DNA from: JBFLYH01 sp964630235
Lineage (GTDB): Bacteria; Oederibacteriota; JAAXVQ01; JAUVAV01
DNA length: 64,000 nucleotides
Direction: 5' to 3'
Assembly (NCBI GenBank): GCA_964630235.1
Contig: CAZVUO010000002.1
Location: 124,001-188,000 of the forward strand
This document shows, piece after piece, positions 8,619 through 15,478 of the stretch. A program made the position numbers and the translations under genes. The notes under the pieces are model-generated. The model was not told the DNA's origin and searched no databases. It was given only the letters and a program-made list of their open reading frames with translations. Every line of letters begins with the position of its first letter. The first letter of the stretch is position 1.

Positions 8619-8717
8619 GGGTCCTCCCGAAGGCCTCAGTGCGAAATCGTCCTCATGGTAGCATAAATGCCTGAGTTCACCGGAAAAATGTGCGGCAGAA
8701 AGGGGTGCGGCGGAGGG

Positions 8718-9713
8718 TTAAGCCGGCGCCGCGGGCGGGGTTTTCAGCATCATGCTCTGGCAGTACGCCTCGATGAAAAGCTCCGTGAGCTCGGGATCAA
8801 ACCGCGTCCCGCTCAAGGACCGCAGGTCCGCGATCACGGCCGCCTGGGACGCCAGGTGATAGGCGCGGCTGGAGAGGCGGTTGTCAAACCCGTTCACCAC
8901 GGCGATGATCCGCGAAAAAAGCGGTATCCGGTCCCCGGCCAGCCCGTCGGGATACCCCGAACCGTCAAAAGCCTCATGGTGGTGCCGGATGATCTTGTCC
9001 GCATCCGGCAAAAATCGCAGGGGTTTGAGAATGTTCTCGCCGGCTGTGACGTGCGCGCGCAGGCACTTTTCCTCCGCGGCGCTCAGGGGGGAGCGCTTGC
9101 CGAGGATCTCGTCCGGCACCGTGATCTTCCCGATGTCGTGCAGGAGGGCCATGATCTCCAGGTTCCGCAGTTCTGCCTCCAGCAGGTCCAGCCGCTTGGC
9201 CAGCAGGAGCGCATAACAGGCGACGCGCGCGCAGTGGCCGTGCAGAGCCGGGCTCTTCCCCGCCAGCACCGCGAACAGGCTCTGGATCGTGTCGAGGTAG
9301 TACTGCCGGAACCGTTCGTTAACCTGCTGCAACTGTTCGTTTTCCGGGCCAGGACTGGATTCCAGGGCCTGCTGGACGGATTGCACCAAGTGGCTGAGTT
9401 CGAAAGGCTTTTGCAGCAAGTCCCTGGCCCCGGCCTTGAAAACCTCGGCCGCCCGTTCCACCGTGGCGTGCGCGGTCAGCATAATGACCGGCGTGGTGCT
9501 GCCCACCTTCCGCAGGCTTTCCAGCAGTTCCAGGCCGTTCATGCGCGGCATCATCAGGTCGGTCAGGACCAGATCGTAGCGCTTGTCGGTCATGCAGCGC
9601 AGGGCCCCGTACCCGTCCTCGGTCGCGTCAATGGCATAGCCGTAGCCCGCCAAGGCCAGGGTCAGGCTCTCGCGCATGCTGGATTCGTCGTCCACCACCA
9701 AGATGTGCGGCAA
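8718..9713 (-). CDS. Response regulator with HD-GYP phosphodiesterase domain
   Basis: This 331-residue two-domain protein starts with a receiver (1-120): ILVVDDE acidic pocket, phospho-acceptor D52 in LVLTDLMMP, and K102 in QKPF. An HD-GYP domain follows at about 145-310, with LLHDIGK (H192-D193), HHHEAFDG and GYP at 253-255. HD-GYP proteins hydrolyse cyclic di-GMP to GMP, so this is a phosphorylation-controlled second-messenger enzyme in the cytoplasm. The start is a TTG at 9713, supported by GGAGGGGAG a few bases upstream and by the receiver strand following immediately. No histidine kinase or GGDEF gene is nearby, so its input is elsewhere in the genome. Confidence 0.93.
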   Translation of the reverse strand: MPHILVVDDESSMRESLTLALAGYGYAIDATEDGYGALRCMTDKRYDLVLTDLMMPRMNGLELLESLRKVGSTTPVIMLTAHATVERAAEVFKAGARDLLQKPFELSHLVQSVQQALESSPGPENEQLQQVNERFRQYYLDTIQSLFAVLAGKSPALHGHCARVACYALLLAKRLDLLEAELRNLEIMALLHDIGKITVPDEILGKRSPLSAAEEKCLRAHVTAGENILKPLRFLPDADKIIRHHHEAFDGSGYPDGLAGDRIPLFSRIIAVVNGFDNRLSSRAYHLASQAAVIADLRSLSGTRFDPELTELFIEAYCQSMMLKTPPAAPA

Positions 9714-9847
9714 GATCTCCCCTCCACGCGTTGCGGTTTAGCCGAAGATAGTATCGTCTTGGATTGACGAACATTTAAGAAAAGAAGGTGCCCCTGGCGT
9801 CCGCCGGCGCGCTTCGGGCAAGATCGCAGCGGCGGAACAGAACCGGC

Positions 9848-11440
9848 CTAGTGCTTGCGACGGACCAGAAGCCAGAACCCGTCAACGTCCAGGATTTTCT
9901 CGAAAGCGCTGATCCGCCATAGCTCCCCCACGCGTTGTTCATAATCGTTTCGCGTGAGCGGCCAGGTGTTCCCCTTCATATCCAAAACCACATATTCCGC
10001 ATCAGCCACATCCGGAAAGTGATAGAGCTTCATCCTCTGCGAGAGGTGCGGGATCAGGTCGCTTTGCGCGGACAGCGCGGCCCGGGCCGGCACCTGCCGG
10101 AAGAATTGGCCGGCAGCCAAGGCGTGTGGGCTGGGCAGGTCCGGCACCAAGGACCTGAAGCGCGTCCCCGCCACTGCGAGGACGATGAAAAACACCGCCA
10201 GCGGGATCCGCCAGCTTTCACCCAGCCAGCGTTCCAGCGTGCGTAACCCGTATACATAGGCGACAAAGAAGAACGGGATGAAAAGCAGTGGATACTGATG
10301 ACTAAAGCGGATCAAGAACGGATGCTGGGAGAACAGCAGGACCCCGATGGGGAGCAACGCGATCAGGAAATACCCGGGGCTGAGGAACGGTGCGAACCCC
10401 ACTGCGGCCAGCAGACGGAGCAGATGGAGATAGCGGTCTTCCGAGAAGAACAGGCGCGCCATGGTTCCGGGCTGGAGCACCACCGTGGAAAGGATCTCCC
10501 CGATCGAATCGCCCAGATGGCCAAACCAGCTTAAATTCAAGGCTGCGCCGGTCGCGGGATTCGGCAGCAAACCAGGCATCACGAACTTGAGCACCGCCCA
10601 TCCATAGAGTCCTGCCATCAAAATCAGGCAGGCGTGAAAAACCATTTCTCTCCCGTCATGGCCTCTGATCCCCAACACAAACAGCCGCACCAGACTAAAC
10701 CCCCCGAGATAAATAAAGGCATCTTCCCGGCAAGACAGGTAGAGCGCGGCAAGGGTGGCTGCCCAGCCATAATGACGGTTGGAGAGCATCCAGACCAACC
10801 CCAGAAAAACCGGCACGCCAAAAGCCATCTCGTGAAAGTCGAACAGATTGGCCTGCAGAAGGTAGGGGAAGCAAAAATAAGCCGCGCCCGCGGCCAGCAC
10901 CAGCAAGGGCGAGCGCAGTTCCCTGTGCGCGATCTTCAGCAGGAACCACCCGCCCAAAGCCAGCAGGCCGGTTTGCGCGGCGAGCAGGACCACCGGGCTG
11001 GGCCACACCCAGTAGAACGGAACCAGCAGATACAGAATGGGCGAGAAATGCAGGCTTCCGATCAGGGCCGGTCCAGGCTCCTGGATGGCGTGGAACCCTT
11101 CGAAGCGGCTCAGGCGCCAGACCAGCTGGTCGAAGAAGCCCAGATCATAGCCGTGCGTGTGCAGGGAGAAATGCCGCAGCAGGCTCAAGGCCGAGACAGA
11201 GAGGAAGTACACCACGGCCGCGATCCAGGCTTTTTGAACCGCCTGTCCGGCGATCCGGTCCAGGCGCTCCTGCGCTCCCGGACTTTTAAAATACCAAGCT
11301 GCCAGGCACGCGGCCCCGGCGGCCAGGGTCCATGTCAGGAGCAGTTTCGTCACGGCCGGATGGAGCAGGACAGTTTCCGCGGATAGATGGCGGGAGTCAT
11401 GCAGGAGCACCGGACTGTAGCTGCAGGCACAGGGGCACAA
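9848..11440 (-). CDS. DUF2079 polytopic membrane protein
   Basis: This protein of roughly 520-530 residues has about 10-12 predicted membrane helices and the DUF2079 hallmarks: HGYDLGFFDQLVWRL, a SLHFSPILYLLVPFYW loop and C-R-E-D-AFIYLG. DUF2079 proteins resemble GT-C glycosyltransferases in topology, with an acidic loop after the first helix, but no activity is proven. The C-terminal 100 residues are soluble. The start is uncertain: a TTG at 11440 would overlap the sheath gene by 44 bases and has a poorly placed GGAG, while an in-frame GTG at 11410 overlaps by 14. A paralogue lies at 55068-56507. Confidence 0.82.
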   Translation of the reverse strand: MCPCACSYSPVLLHDSRHLSAETVLLHPAVTKLLLTWTLAAGAACLAAWYFKSPGAQERLDRIAGQAVQKAWIAAVVYFLSVSALSLLRHFSLHTHGYDLGFFDQLVWRLSRFEGFHAIQEPGPALIGSLHFSPILYLLVPFYWVWPSPVVLLAAQTGLLALGGWFLLKIAHRELRSPLLVLAAGAAYFCFPYLLQANLFDFHEMAFGVPVFLGLVWMLSNRHYGWAATLAALYLSCREDAFIYLGGFSLVRLFVLGIRGHDGREMVFHACLILMAGLYGWAVLKFVMPGLLPNPATGAALNLSWFGHLGDSIGEILSTVVLQPGTMARLFFSEDRYLHLLRLLAAVGFAPFLSPGYFLIALLPIGVLLFSQHPFLIRFSHQYPLLFIPFFFVAYVYGLRTLERWLGESWRIPLAVFFIVLAVAGTRFRSLVPDLPSPHALAAGQFFRQVPARAALSAQSDLIPHLSQRMKLYHFPDVADAEYVVLDMKGNTWPLTRNDYEQRVGELWRISAFEKILDVDGFWLLVRRKH

Positions 11441-12551
11441 ACTCCGCTGCCCTGAGCGGCGCGAATCCCACCTGCAGATTCACCCGGCCCTGGGCCCGGT
11501 CCAGGGCCGAGGTCGTGCCGGCGTCGCACCGGACAAAATAGGCCTGCGCGGGCGCAGAACCTTGAAACGCGCCCTGCCGAAACAGGGTGTGCAGGAAGGC
11601 CCCGGCGTTCAGCCGAATCTTGGCCCACAGGGGCTCGTCATTGGGTTCAAAGACCGTCCACTGCAGTCCGCGATGCAGGCTTTCCTCCAGGAACAGCGCG
11701 ATGCGTTTGACAGGGAGATATTTAAAGTCGCCGCTGTACTGATCATTCCCGGCCAGGGTCCGTGCTCCCCAGCTAACCAAGCCCCCAGAAATCTTTTTAA
11801 GCACGTTGATACCGCTGGCATTCAACCGGCCATGGTCCTCCTCTGACAGGACCTGCGTCAAGCCCGCGATGCCCCGCAGGTCAGCCTCTGGCCCGGCCGG
11901 CGCTTTCCACACCCCACGGGTGCCGTCTATGCGGCCGATCAGGCCGGCCAGCGCGCCGCTCGGGCCCGCGGTCACCACTTCCTCGTTCTCCGCAAGCAAA
12001 ACCTGCGGGTAATACAGCGCGCAGTGCTCCAGCGCCAATTCGTCGCGCAAGGCCAGGACGCCTTCCAAAACCGCCGCCACCGAATCCCACCCGGCCGGAG
12101 GGTCCAGCAGCAGCATGGCCCGGCGCCGGCGGCAGAACGCGCTGGCCAGCGCCCAAAGACGCGTCCGCGCGGAAGCATCCTGGTCTTTGTCGGATGGCAG
12201 GATCAGCAAGTTGAACAGGTCCACTTCACGGTCAACGAGTTCAAAGGCCTCCTCGTAATCCGCGAGCTGGAGCGCCTGGCCGTTGTCCGGCGCGAGGCGC
12301 AGGACAAAACAGCGGGTGCCGCCATTGGCAAAAAAGAGGCGCACGCCGCGCGCCAGGTCGCTGCCAGCAAAGGTGGGAGAAAATTCTTCTTCGAAGTCTT
12401 GGAGGCTTTCGCAAAGAACGGGTTTTTGTAGGGAACCCTTTTCGGTCCGGCCGATGAAGAGCGCGGTCGAGGTAGAGACCCCCTCAATGGTATGGACGCC
12501 TGATGGGATCTCTTCAATTTCTACGCCCGGAAGCGGTTCGTCGGTCGGCAT
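11397..12551 (-). CDS. Contractile tail sheath protein (orphan, eCIS/phage type)
   Basis: The protein has 384 residues. The N-terminus (GVEIEEIPSGVHTIEGVST) and the C-terminus (VFEPNDEPLWAKIRLNAG, then F-V-R-CDAGT and V-G-FAPLRAAEFV) are the signature ends of phage and extracellular contractile injection sheath proteins, which polymerise around a rigid tube. The middle is shorter than in many eCIS sheaths, which run to about 480-500 residues, but the ends are complete. The ATG at 12551 has AGGAGG five bases upstream. No tube, baseplate, spike, LysM or ATPase gene is visible nearby; the neighbours are a DUF2079 gene and tRNAs. It is either an orphan locus or part of a split system. Confidence 0.88.
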   Translation of the reverse strand: MPTDEPLPGVEIEEIPSGVHTIEGVSTSTALFIGRTEKGSLQKPVLCESLQDFEEEFSPTFAGSDLARGVRLFFANGGTRCFVLRLAPDNGQALQLADYEEAFELVDREVDLFNLLILPSDKDQDASARTRLWALASAFCRRRRAMLLLDPPAGWDSVAAVLEGVLALRDELALEHCALYYPQVLLAENEEVVTAGPSGALAGLIGRIDGTRGVWKAPAGPEADLRGIAGLTQVLSEEDHGRLNASGINVLKKISGGLVSWGARTLAGNDQYSGDFKYLPVKRIALFLEESLHRGLQWTVFEPNDEPLWAKIRLNAGAFLHTLFRQGAFQGSAPAQAYFVRCDAGTTSALDRAQGRVNLQVGFAPLRAAEFVPLCLQLQSGAPA

Positions 12552-12567
12552 GAGGACCTCCTCTTAT

Positions 12568-12760
12568 TCAATCCCCTCCCTCGAGGGGAGGGGACGAAGG
12601 GGAGGGTGTGGCCCGCTTTGCGGGCAGAGCAATTGAGCAATCGAAAATAGAAAATGGATTAGAGCTCAATCGCGGTCTACTCCCTATTTTCTATTCTCGA
12701 TATCATTAACTTAATTGCACCCTCTCCCCCGCCCTCCCCCCTCAAGGGGGAGGGGTTCAG
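12568..12760. repeat. Composite palindromic repeat, copy 1 (fills the 307-base gap before tRNA-Pro)
   Basis: The outer arms are G/C-rich: CCCCTCCCTCGAGGGGAGGGG then GGGGAGGGTG on the left, and CACCCTCTCCCCCGCCCTCC then CAAGGGGGAGGGG on the right. Between them lies an A/T-rich core at 12626-12704 with GCAATTGAGC (12629-12638) and GCTCAATCGC (12664-12673), plus a second pair of A/T-rich arms (12639-12657 and 12682-12701). The same composite recurs at 60047-60211. No coding sequence is visible in the gap. Confidence 0.85.
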
Positions 12761-12810
12761 TCTAGGTCCCGGTTTACAATAATCCGCACGGGAAGACAAC
12801 TTGAATTTGC

Positions 12811-12839
12811 TTGAAAGTTAAGGTAGGAAAGGATAAAAC
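12811..12839 (+). promoter_or_regulatory. Possible sigma70 promoter for tRNA-Pro
   Basis: TTGAAA (12811-12816) and TAAAAC (12834-12839) are separated by 17 bases, and the tRNA begins 20 bases further on. The -35 is good and the -10 is weak, so this is a tentative call resting on spacing and position. Confidence 0.35.
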
Positions 12840-12858
12840 CAATAATCGCTAAATACCT

Positions 12859-12935
12859 CGGGGTGTAGCGCAGTTGGCTAGCGCACCTGCTTTGGGAGCA
12901 GGGGGTCGGCGGTTCAAATCCGCCCACCCCGACCA
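12859..12935 (+). tRNA. tRNA-Pro (anticodon TGG)
   Basis: The acceptor stem CGGGGTG pairs with CACCCCG, followed by discriminator A and an encoded CCA. The anticodon stem CCTGC/GCAGG holds the loop TTTGGGA, giving anticodon TGG, which reads proline CCN codons. The T arm GGCGG-TTCAAAT-CCGCC is intact. The length is 77 bases. A short GC hairpin (CCCCGCAAATAACGCGGGG) follows immediately. Confidence 0.95.
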
Positions 12936-12956
12936 GCCCCGCAAATAACGCGGGGC

Positions 12957-13031
12957 AGAGCAATTGAGCAATAGAAAATCGAACAAATAGAAAAGGCTCA
13001 ATTGCGGTCTACTTTCTACTATCTACTTTCT
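12957..13031. repeat. A/T-rich palindromic core repeat, copy 3
   Basis: This copy lies directly after tRNA-Pro. It holds AGAGCAATTGAGCAATAG and then GCTCAATTGCGGTC, the same two blocks as the core at 12626-12704 but without the outer G/C arms. Its last part forms the left arm of a larger inverted repeat (13009-13081). Confidence 0.8.
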
Positions 13032-13081
13032 GTCGTTGACCTCTTTGCCAAGCGCGTCCGAAAGTAGATAGTGGAAAGTAG
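13009..13081. repeat. 22-bp inverted repeat between the two tRNA genes
   Basis: The left arm at 13009-13030 (CTACTTTCTACTATCTACTT then TC) is complementary to the right arm at 13060-13081 except for one G-T type mismatch, with a 29-base loop. It lies between tRNA-Pro and tRNA-Arg and could fold in either transcript. There is no U tract, so it is not a classic terminator. Confidence 0.8.
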
Positions 13082-13104
13082 AGCGGCTCGCTAACGCTCG
13101 CCAC

Positions 13105-13181
13105 GTCCCAGTAGCTCAGCTGGATAGAGCAACGGATTTCTAATCCGTCGGCCGCGGGTTCGACTCCTGCCTGGGACGCCA
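13105..13181 (+). tRNA. tRNA-Arg (anticodon TCT)
   Basis: The acceptor stem GTCCCAG pairs with CTGGGAC, then comes discriminator G and an encoded CCA. The anticodon stem ACGGA/TCCGT carries loop TTTCTAA with anticodon TCT, reading AGA and AGG arginine codons. The length is 77 bases. A perfect palindrome (AAAATTTTGC, then GCAAAATTTT) follows at 13183-13205. Confidence 0.95.
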
Positions 13182-13206
13182 GAAAATTTTGCGGGGCAAA
13201 ATTTTC

Positions 13207-13288
13207 AGAGCAATTGAGCAATAGAAAATAGAGCAACTAGAGAGAAGCTCAATTGCGGTCAATTTGCTCCATTGTTCATTTTTTACTG
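13207..13288. repeat. A/T-rich palindromic core repeat, copy 4
   Basis: This copy sits directly after tRNA-Arg. It has AGAGCAATTGAGCAATAG followed by GCTCAATTGCGGTCAA and a diverged right end. As with copy 3, the outer G/C arms are missing. No gene is seen between here and rdgB (13366). Confidence 0.8.
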
Positions 13289-13365
13289 CGTCATGATTGA
13301 TCTAAGAGGCTACGCAGCGAGCTCTGCGAGCGTAGTGGCCGACTCCTGCCCGACCCTAAACCGCA

Positions 13366-13971
13366 TCATCGCTTTTTCTCCGACAGCTCTTCCTTCACCA
13401 CCAGCGCGATCTTCCTCGCCGCCAGGGCGCGGTGGCTGGCGCGGTTCTTCTCGGCCGCGGACATCTCGGCGAAGGTCCTTTTTGAACCCTCGGGATAGAA
13501 CAGGGGATCGTACCCAAAACCGTTGCGCCCTGCCAACCGGGTCCCGATGCTTCCCCACACCTTGCCCGTACGCACCCGGATTTTACCGCCTGGCAGTGCC
13601 AGGGCCATGACCGTGGCGAAGAACGCCCTGCGCTGGCGGCCCTCCAGCCCGCGCATGCGCCGCAGGAGCTTGCGGTTGTTCGCGGCATAATCGTTGTCAG
13701 GCCCGGCGTAGCGCGCGGACCGCACGCCCGGCTCGTTTTTGAGCGCGGGCACGAACAGCCCGGAATCATCGGCGAGCGCGGGCATCCGCAGGGCCCGGGC
13801 CGTGGCCCGCGCCTTGAGCGCCGCGTTGGCGGCCAGAGTCAAAGCGGTTTCAGGGACAGCTGGCAAGGGGGGGAACGCGGACAGGGGCTTGAGGGTGAGG
13901 CCCGAGCCCTTCAGTATCTTCCGGATCTCCCTCAGTTTGTGCAGGTTGGTGGTGGCGACGACGAGCACCAT
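13366..13971 (-). CDS. rdgB: XTP/dITP diphosphatase (RdgB/HAM1)
   Basis: This 201-residue enzyme is of normal family length. It hydrolyses non-canonical purine triphosphates (ITP, dITP, XTP) to monophosphates, keeping them out of DNA and RNA. The N-terminal substrate motif is ATTNLHKLREI (about 6-16), the metal-binding ADDSGL loop is at about 70, and the RNGFGYDPLFYPEGS block follows at about 150. The ATG at 13971 begins six bases before the rph stop on the same strand, so it is the second gene of an rph-rdgB pair, a common bacterial arrangement. Confidence 0.93.
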   Translation of the reverse strand: MVLVVATTNLHKLREIRKILKGSGLTLKPLSAFPPLPAVPETALTLAANAALKARATARALRMPALADDSGLFVPALKNEPGVRSARYAGPDNDYAANNRKLLRRMRGLEGRQRRAFFATVMALALPGGKIRVRTGKVWGSIGTRLAGRNGFGYDPLFYPEGSKRTFAEMSAAEKNRASHRALAARKIALVVKEELSEKKR

Positions 13972-13976
13972 GCGGT

Positions 13977-14714
13977 TCAGGTGGCGAGGGTTTCGCGTTC
14001 CGGGGCCGAGACCAGCTCGCGCTGGCGCGCGATCAGGCCGCGGATGCCCTGGCCGGCGAGGTCCAGCATGGCGTTCAACTGGTCGCGGGAAAAAGGTTCC
14101 TTCTCGGCCGTGCCCTGCACCTCGATCATGCGACCGTCGCCGGTCATGACCACGTTCATGTCCACTTCGGCCTGGCTGTCCTCGGCATAATCCAGGTCGA
14201 GCAGGAGTTCGCCACGGACCATGCCCACGGACACCGCGGCCACGAAATCCTTGAGCGGCGATCCGCCGAGCCGGCCTTTTTTCATGAGCCCCTGGCAGGC
14301 GTCCGCCAAGGCGAGGTAGGCGCCGGTGATGGCCGCGGTCCGGGTGCCGCCGTCTGCCTGGAGCACGTCGCAATCCAGGAGCACGGTGCGCTCGCCCAGG
14401 AGCTTCAGGTCCGTCACGGTCCGCAGGGACCGGCCGATCAGGCGCTGGATCTCCTGCGTGCGGCCCGTGCGGCCGCGGCCGGCCTCGCGCTGGATCCGCT
14501 CGGGCGAGGACCTGGGCAGCATGCCATATTCCGCGGTCACCCAGCCCTGCCCCTTGCCCCGCAGGAAGGGCGGCACCTCCTCCTGGACCGTGGCCGTGCA
14601 GATGACCTTGGTGTCCCCGGTCTCGATCAGGACCGCGCCCTCGACCTGTTTGAGGTAATTGCGGGTCAGGCGCAGGGGTCTCAGGGCGTCCGCGGCCCTC
14701 TGGTTGGTTCTCAT
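13977..14714 (-). CDS. rph: Ribonuclease PH
   Basis: This 245-residue phosphorolytic 3'-5' exoribonuclease trims tRNA 3' ends. The diagnostic blocks are present: RPLRLTRNYLKQVEGAVLIE at the start, GWVTAEYGMLPRSSPERIQRE (about 60-80), GRTQEIQRLIGRSLR with the phosphate-binding arginine, DCDVLQADGGTRTAAITGAY, and the C-terminal D-M-NVVMTGDGRMIEVQGTAE. The ATG at 14714 has GAGGAG eight bases upstream and starts two bases past the stop of the activator gene. It is followed closely by rdgB. The neighbouring dehydratase pair upstream is unrelated in function but may share the message. Confidence 0.95.
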   Translation of the reverse strand: MRTNQRAADALRPLRLTRNYLKQVEGAVLIETGDTKVICTATVQEEVPPFLRGKGQGWVTAEYGMLPRSSPERIQREAGRGRTGRTQEIQRLIGRSLRTVTDLKLLGERTVLLDCDVLQADGGTRTAAITGAYLALADACQGLMKKGRLGGSPLKDFVAAVSVGMVRGELLLDLDYAEDSQAEVDMNVVMTGDGRMIEVQGTAEKEPFSRDQLNAMLDLAGQGIRGLIARQRELVSAPERETLAT

Positions 14715-14716
14715 CG

Positions 14717-15478
14717 TCACTTCTCCTCGGCCAGCATGGCCAGGCACCCGTGGGCGCCGTTGTATTCCGGATGTTCGGGCACGGTCACCTTGAACCCGGC
14801 TTCCCGCAGGTAGTGGACCAGGGCCAGGTTCCTGGCGCCGCCGCCCACGAACACCAGCTGCTTGAGGGGCCAGCGTTCCAGCATGGGACGCAGGCGCAGG
14901 AACACCGAGTGATTGACTCCTGCGCACAGGCGGGCCATGGGCACCCCGTCCGCCACCTTGCCGACGATCTCCGATTCCGCATACACCGCACAGGTGGTCG
15001 AAAGATCGGCGGGGTCCAGATGATAGCCGAAAAGCACGTCCAAATCAATGCCCATGACCTGGGCCATGTTTTCCAGGTACCGGCCGCTGCCGGCCGCGCA
15101 CTTGTCGTTGACCACGAAGTCCTCCACCTGTCCGTCCCGGACGCGCACGGCCTTGGTGTCCTGCCCGCCCAGGTCCAGCAGGCAGAATTCGCCGGGCACG
15201 GCGCCCTGGGCGCCGCGGGCATGGGCTTCGATCTCGCTCACCACCAGGGCTCCGGCCAGCTTGACGTTGTGGCGGCCGTAGCCGGTCGCGGCCACCTGGT
15301 TCAGCCCGGGCAGTCCGAGGGAGGCAAAATCCAAGGCATAGGTGCCGTCCGGCCGCAGACTGCTGTGGTCGTGGTAAAGCTGAAAAGTCGGGAGGTGAAA
15401 GCGCCGGATCTTGCCGTCCCCCGGATCCAAGGCGAACTTGACCTGGCGCGACCCGATGTCAATGCCGAGCTTAGCCAC
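14717..15478 (-). CDS. BcrAD/BadFG-type activase ATPase (2-hydroxyacyl-CoA dehydratase activator family)
   Basis: This 253-residue ASKHA-fold ATPase drives low-potential electron transfer into a dehydratase-like partner. It has the GIDIGSRQVK phosphate loop (5-14), LLDLGGQDTKAV (100-111) and two cluster cysteines, C127 in NDKCAAGSGR and C163 in STTCAVYAESE. In relatives these bind one [4Fe-4S] cluster across a homodimer. The start is GTG at 15478, with GAGGA eight bases upstream; it overlaps the partner gene by eight bases. The single-partner arrangement resembles DCCP reductase more than the two-subunit dehydratases. The electron donor is not encoded here. Confidence 0.88.
   Translation of the reverse strand: MAKLGIDIGSRQVKFALDPGDGKIRRFHLPTFQLYHDHSSLRPDGTYALDFASLGLPGLNQVAATGYGRHNVKLAGALVVSEIEAHARGAQGAVPGEFCLLDLGGQDTKAVRVRDGQVEDFVVNDKCAAGSGRYLENMAQVMGIDLDVLFGYHLDPADLSTTCAVYAESEIVGKVADGVPMARLCAGVNHSVFLRLRPMLERWPLKQLVFVGGGARNLALVHYLREAGFKVTVPEHPEYNGAHGCLAMLAEEK

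Noticed and set aside
9848..12935. Prophage inserted at tRNA-Pro
   Set aside because: Only one phage-like gene (sheath) is present. No integrase, capsid, terminase or attachment duplication was seen.
12568..13290. CRISPR array or integron cassette array near the tRNAs
   Set aside because: The repeats vary in length and spacing, are palindromic and occur at several distant loci; there are no regular spacers, cas genes or integrase.
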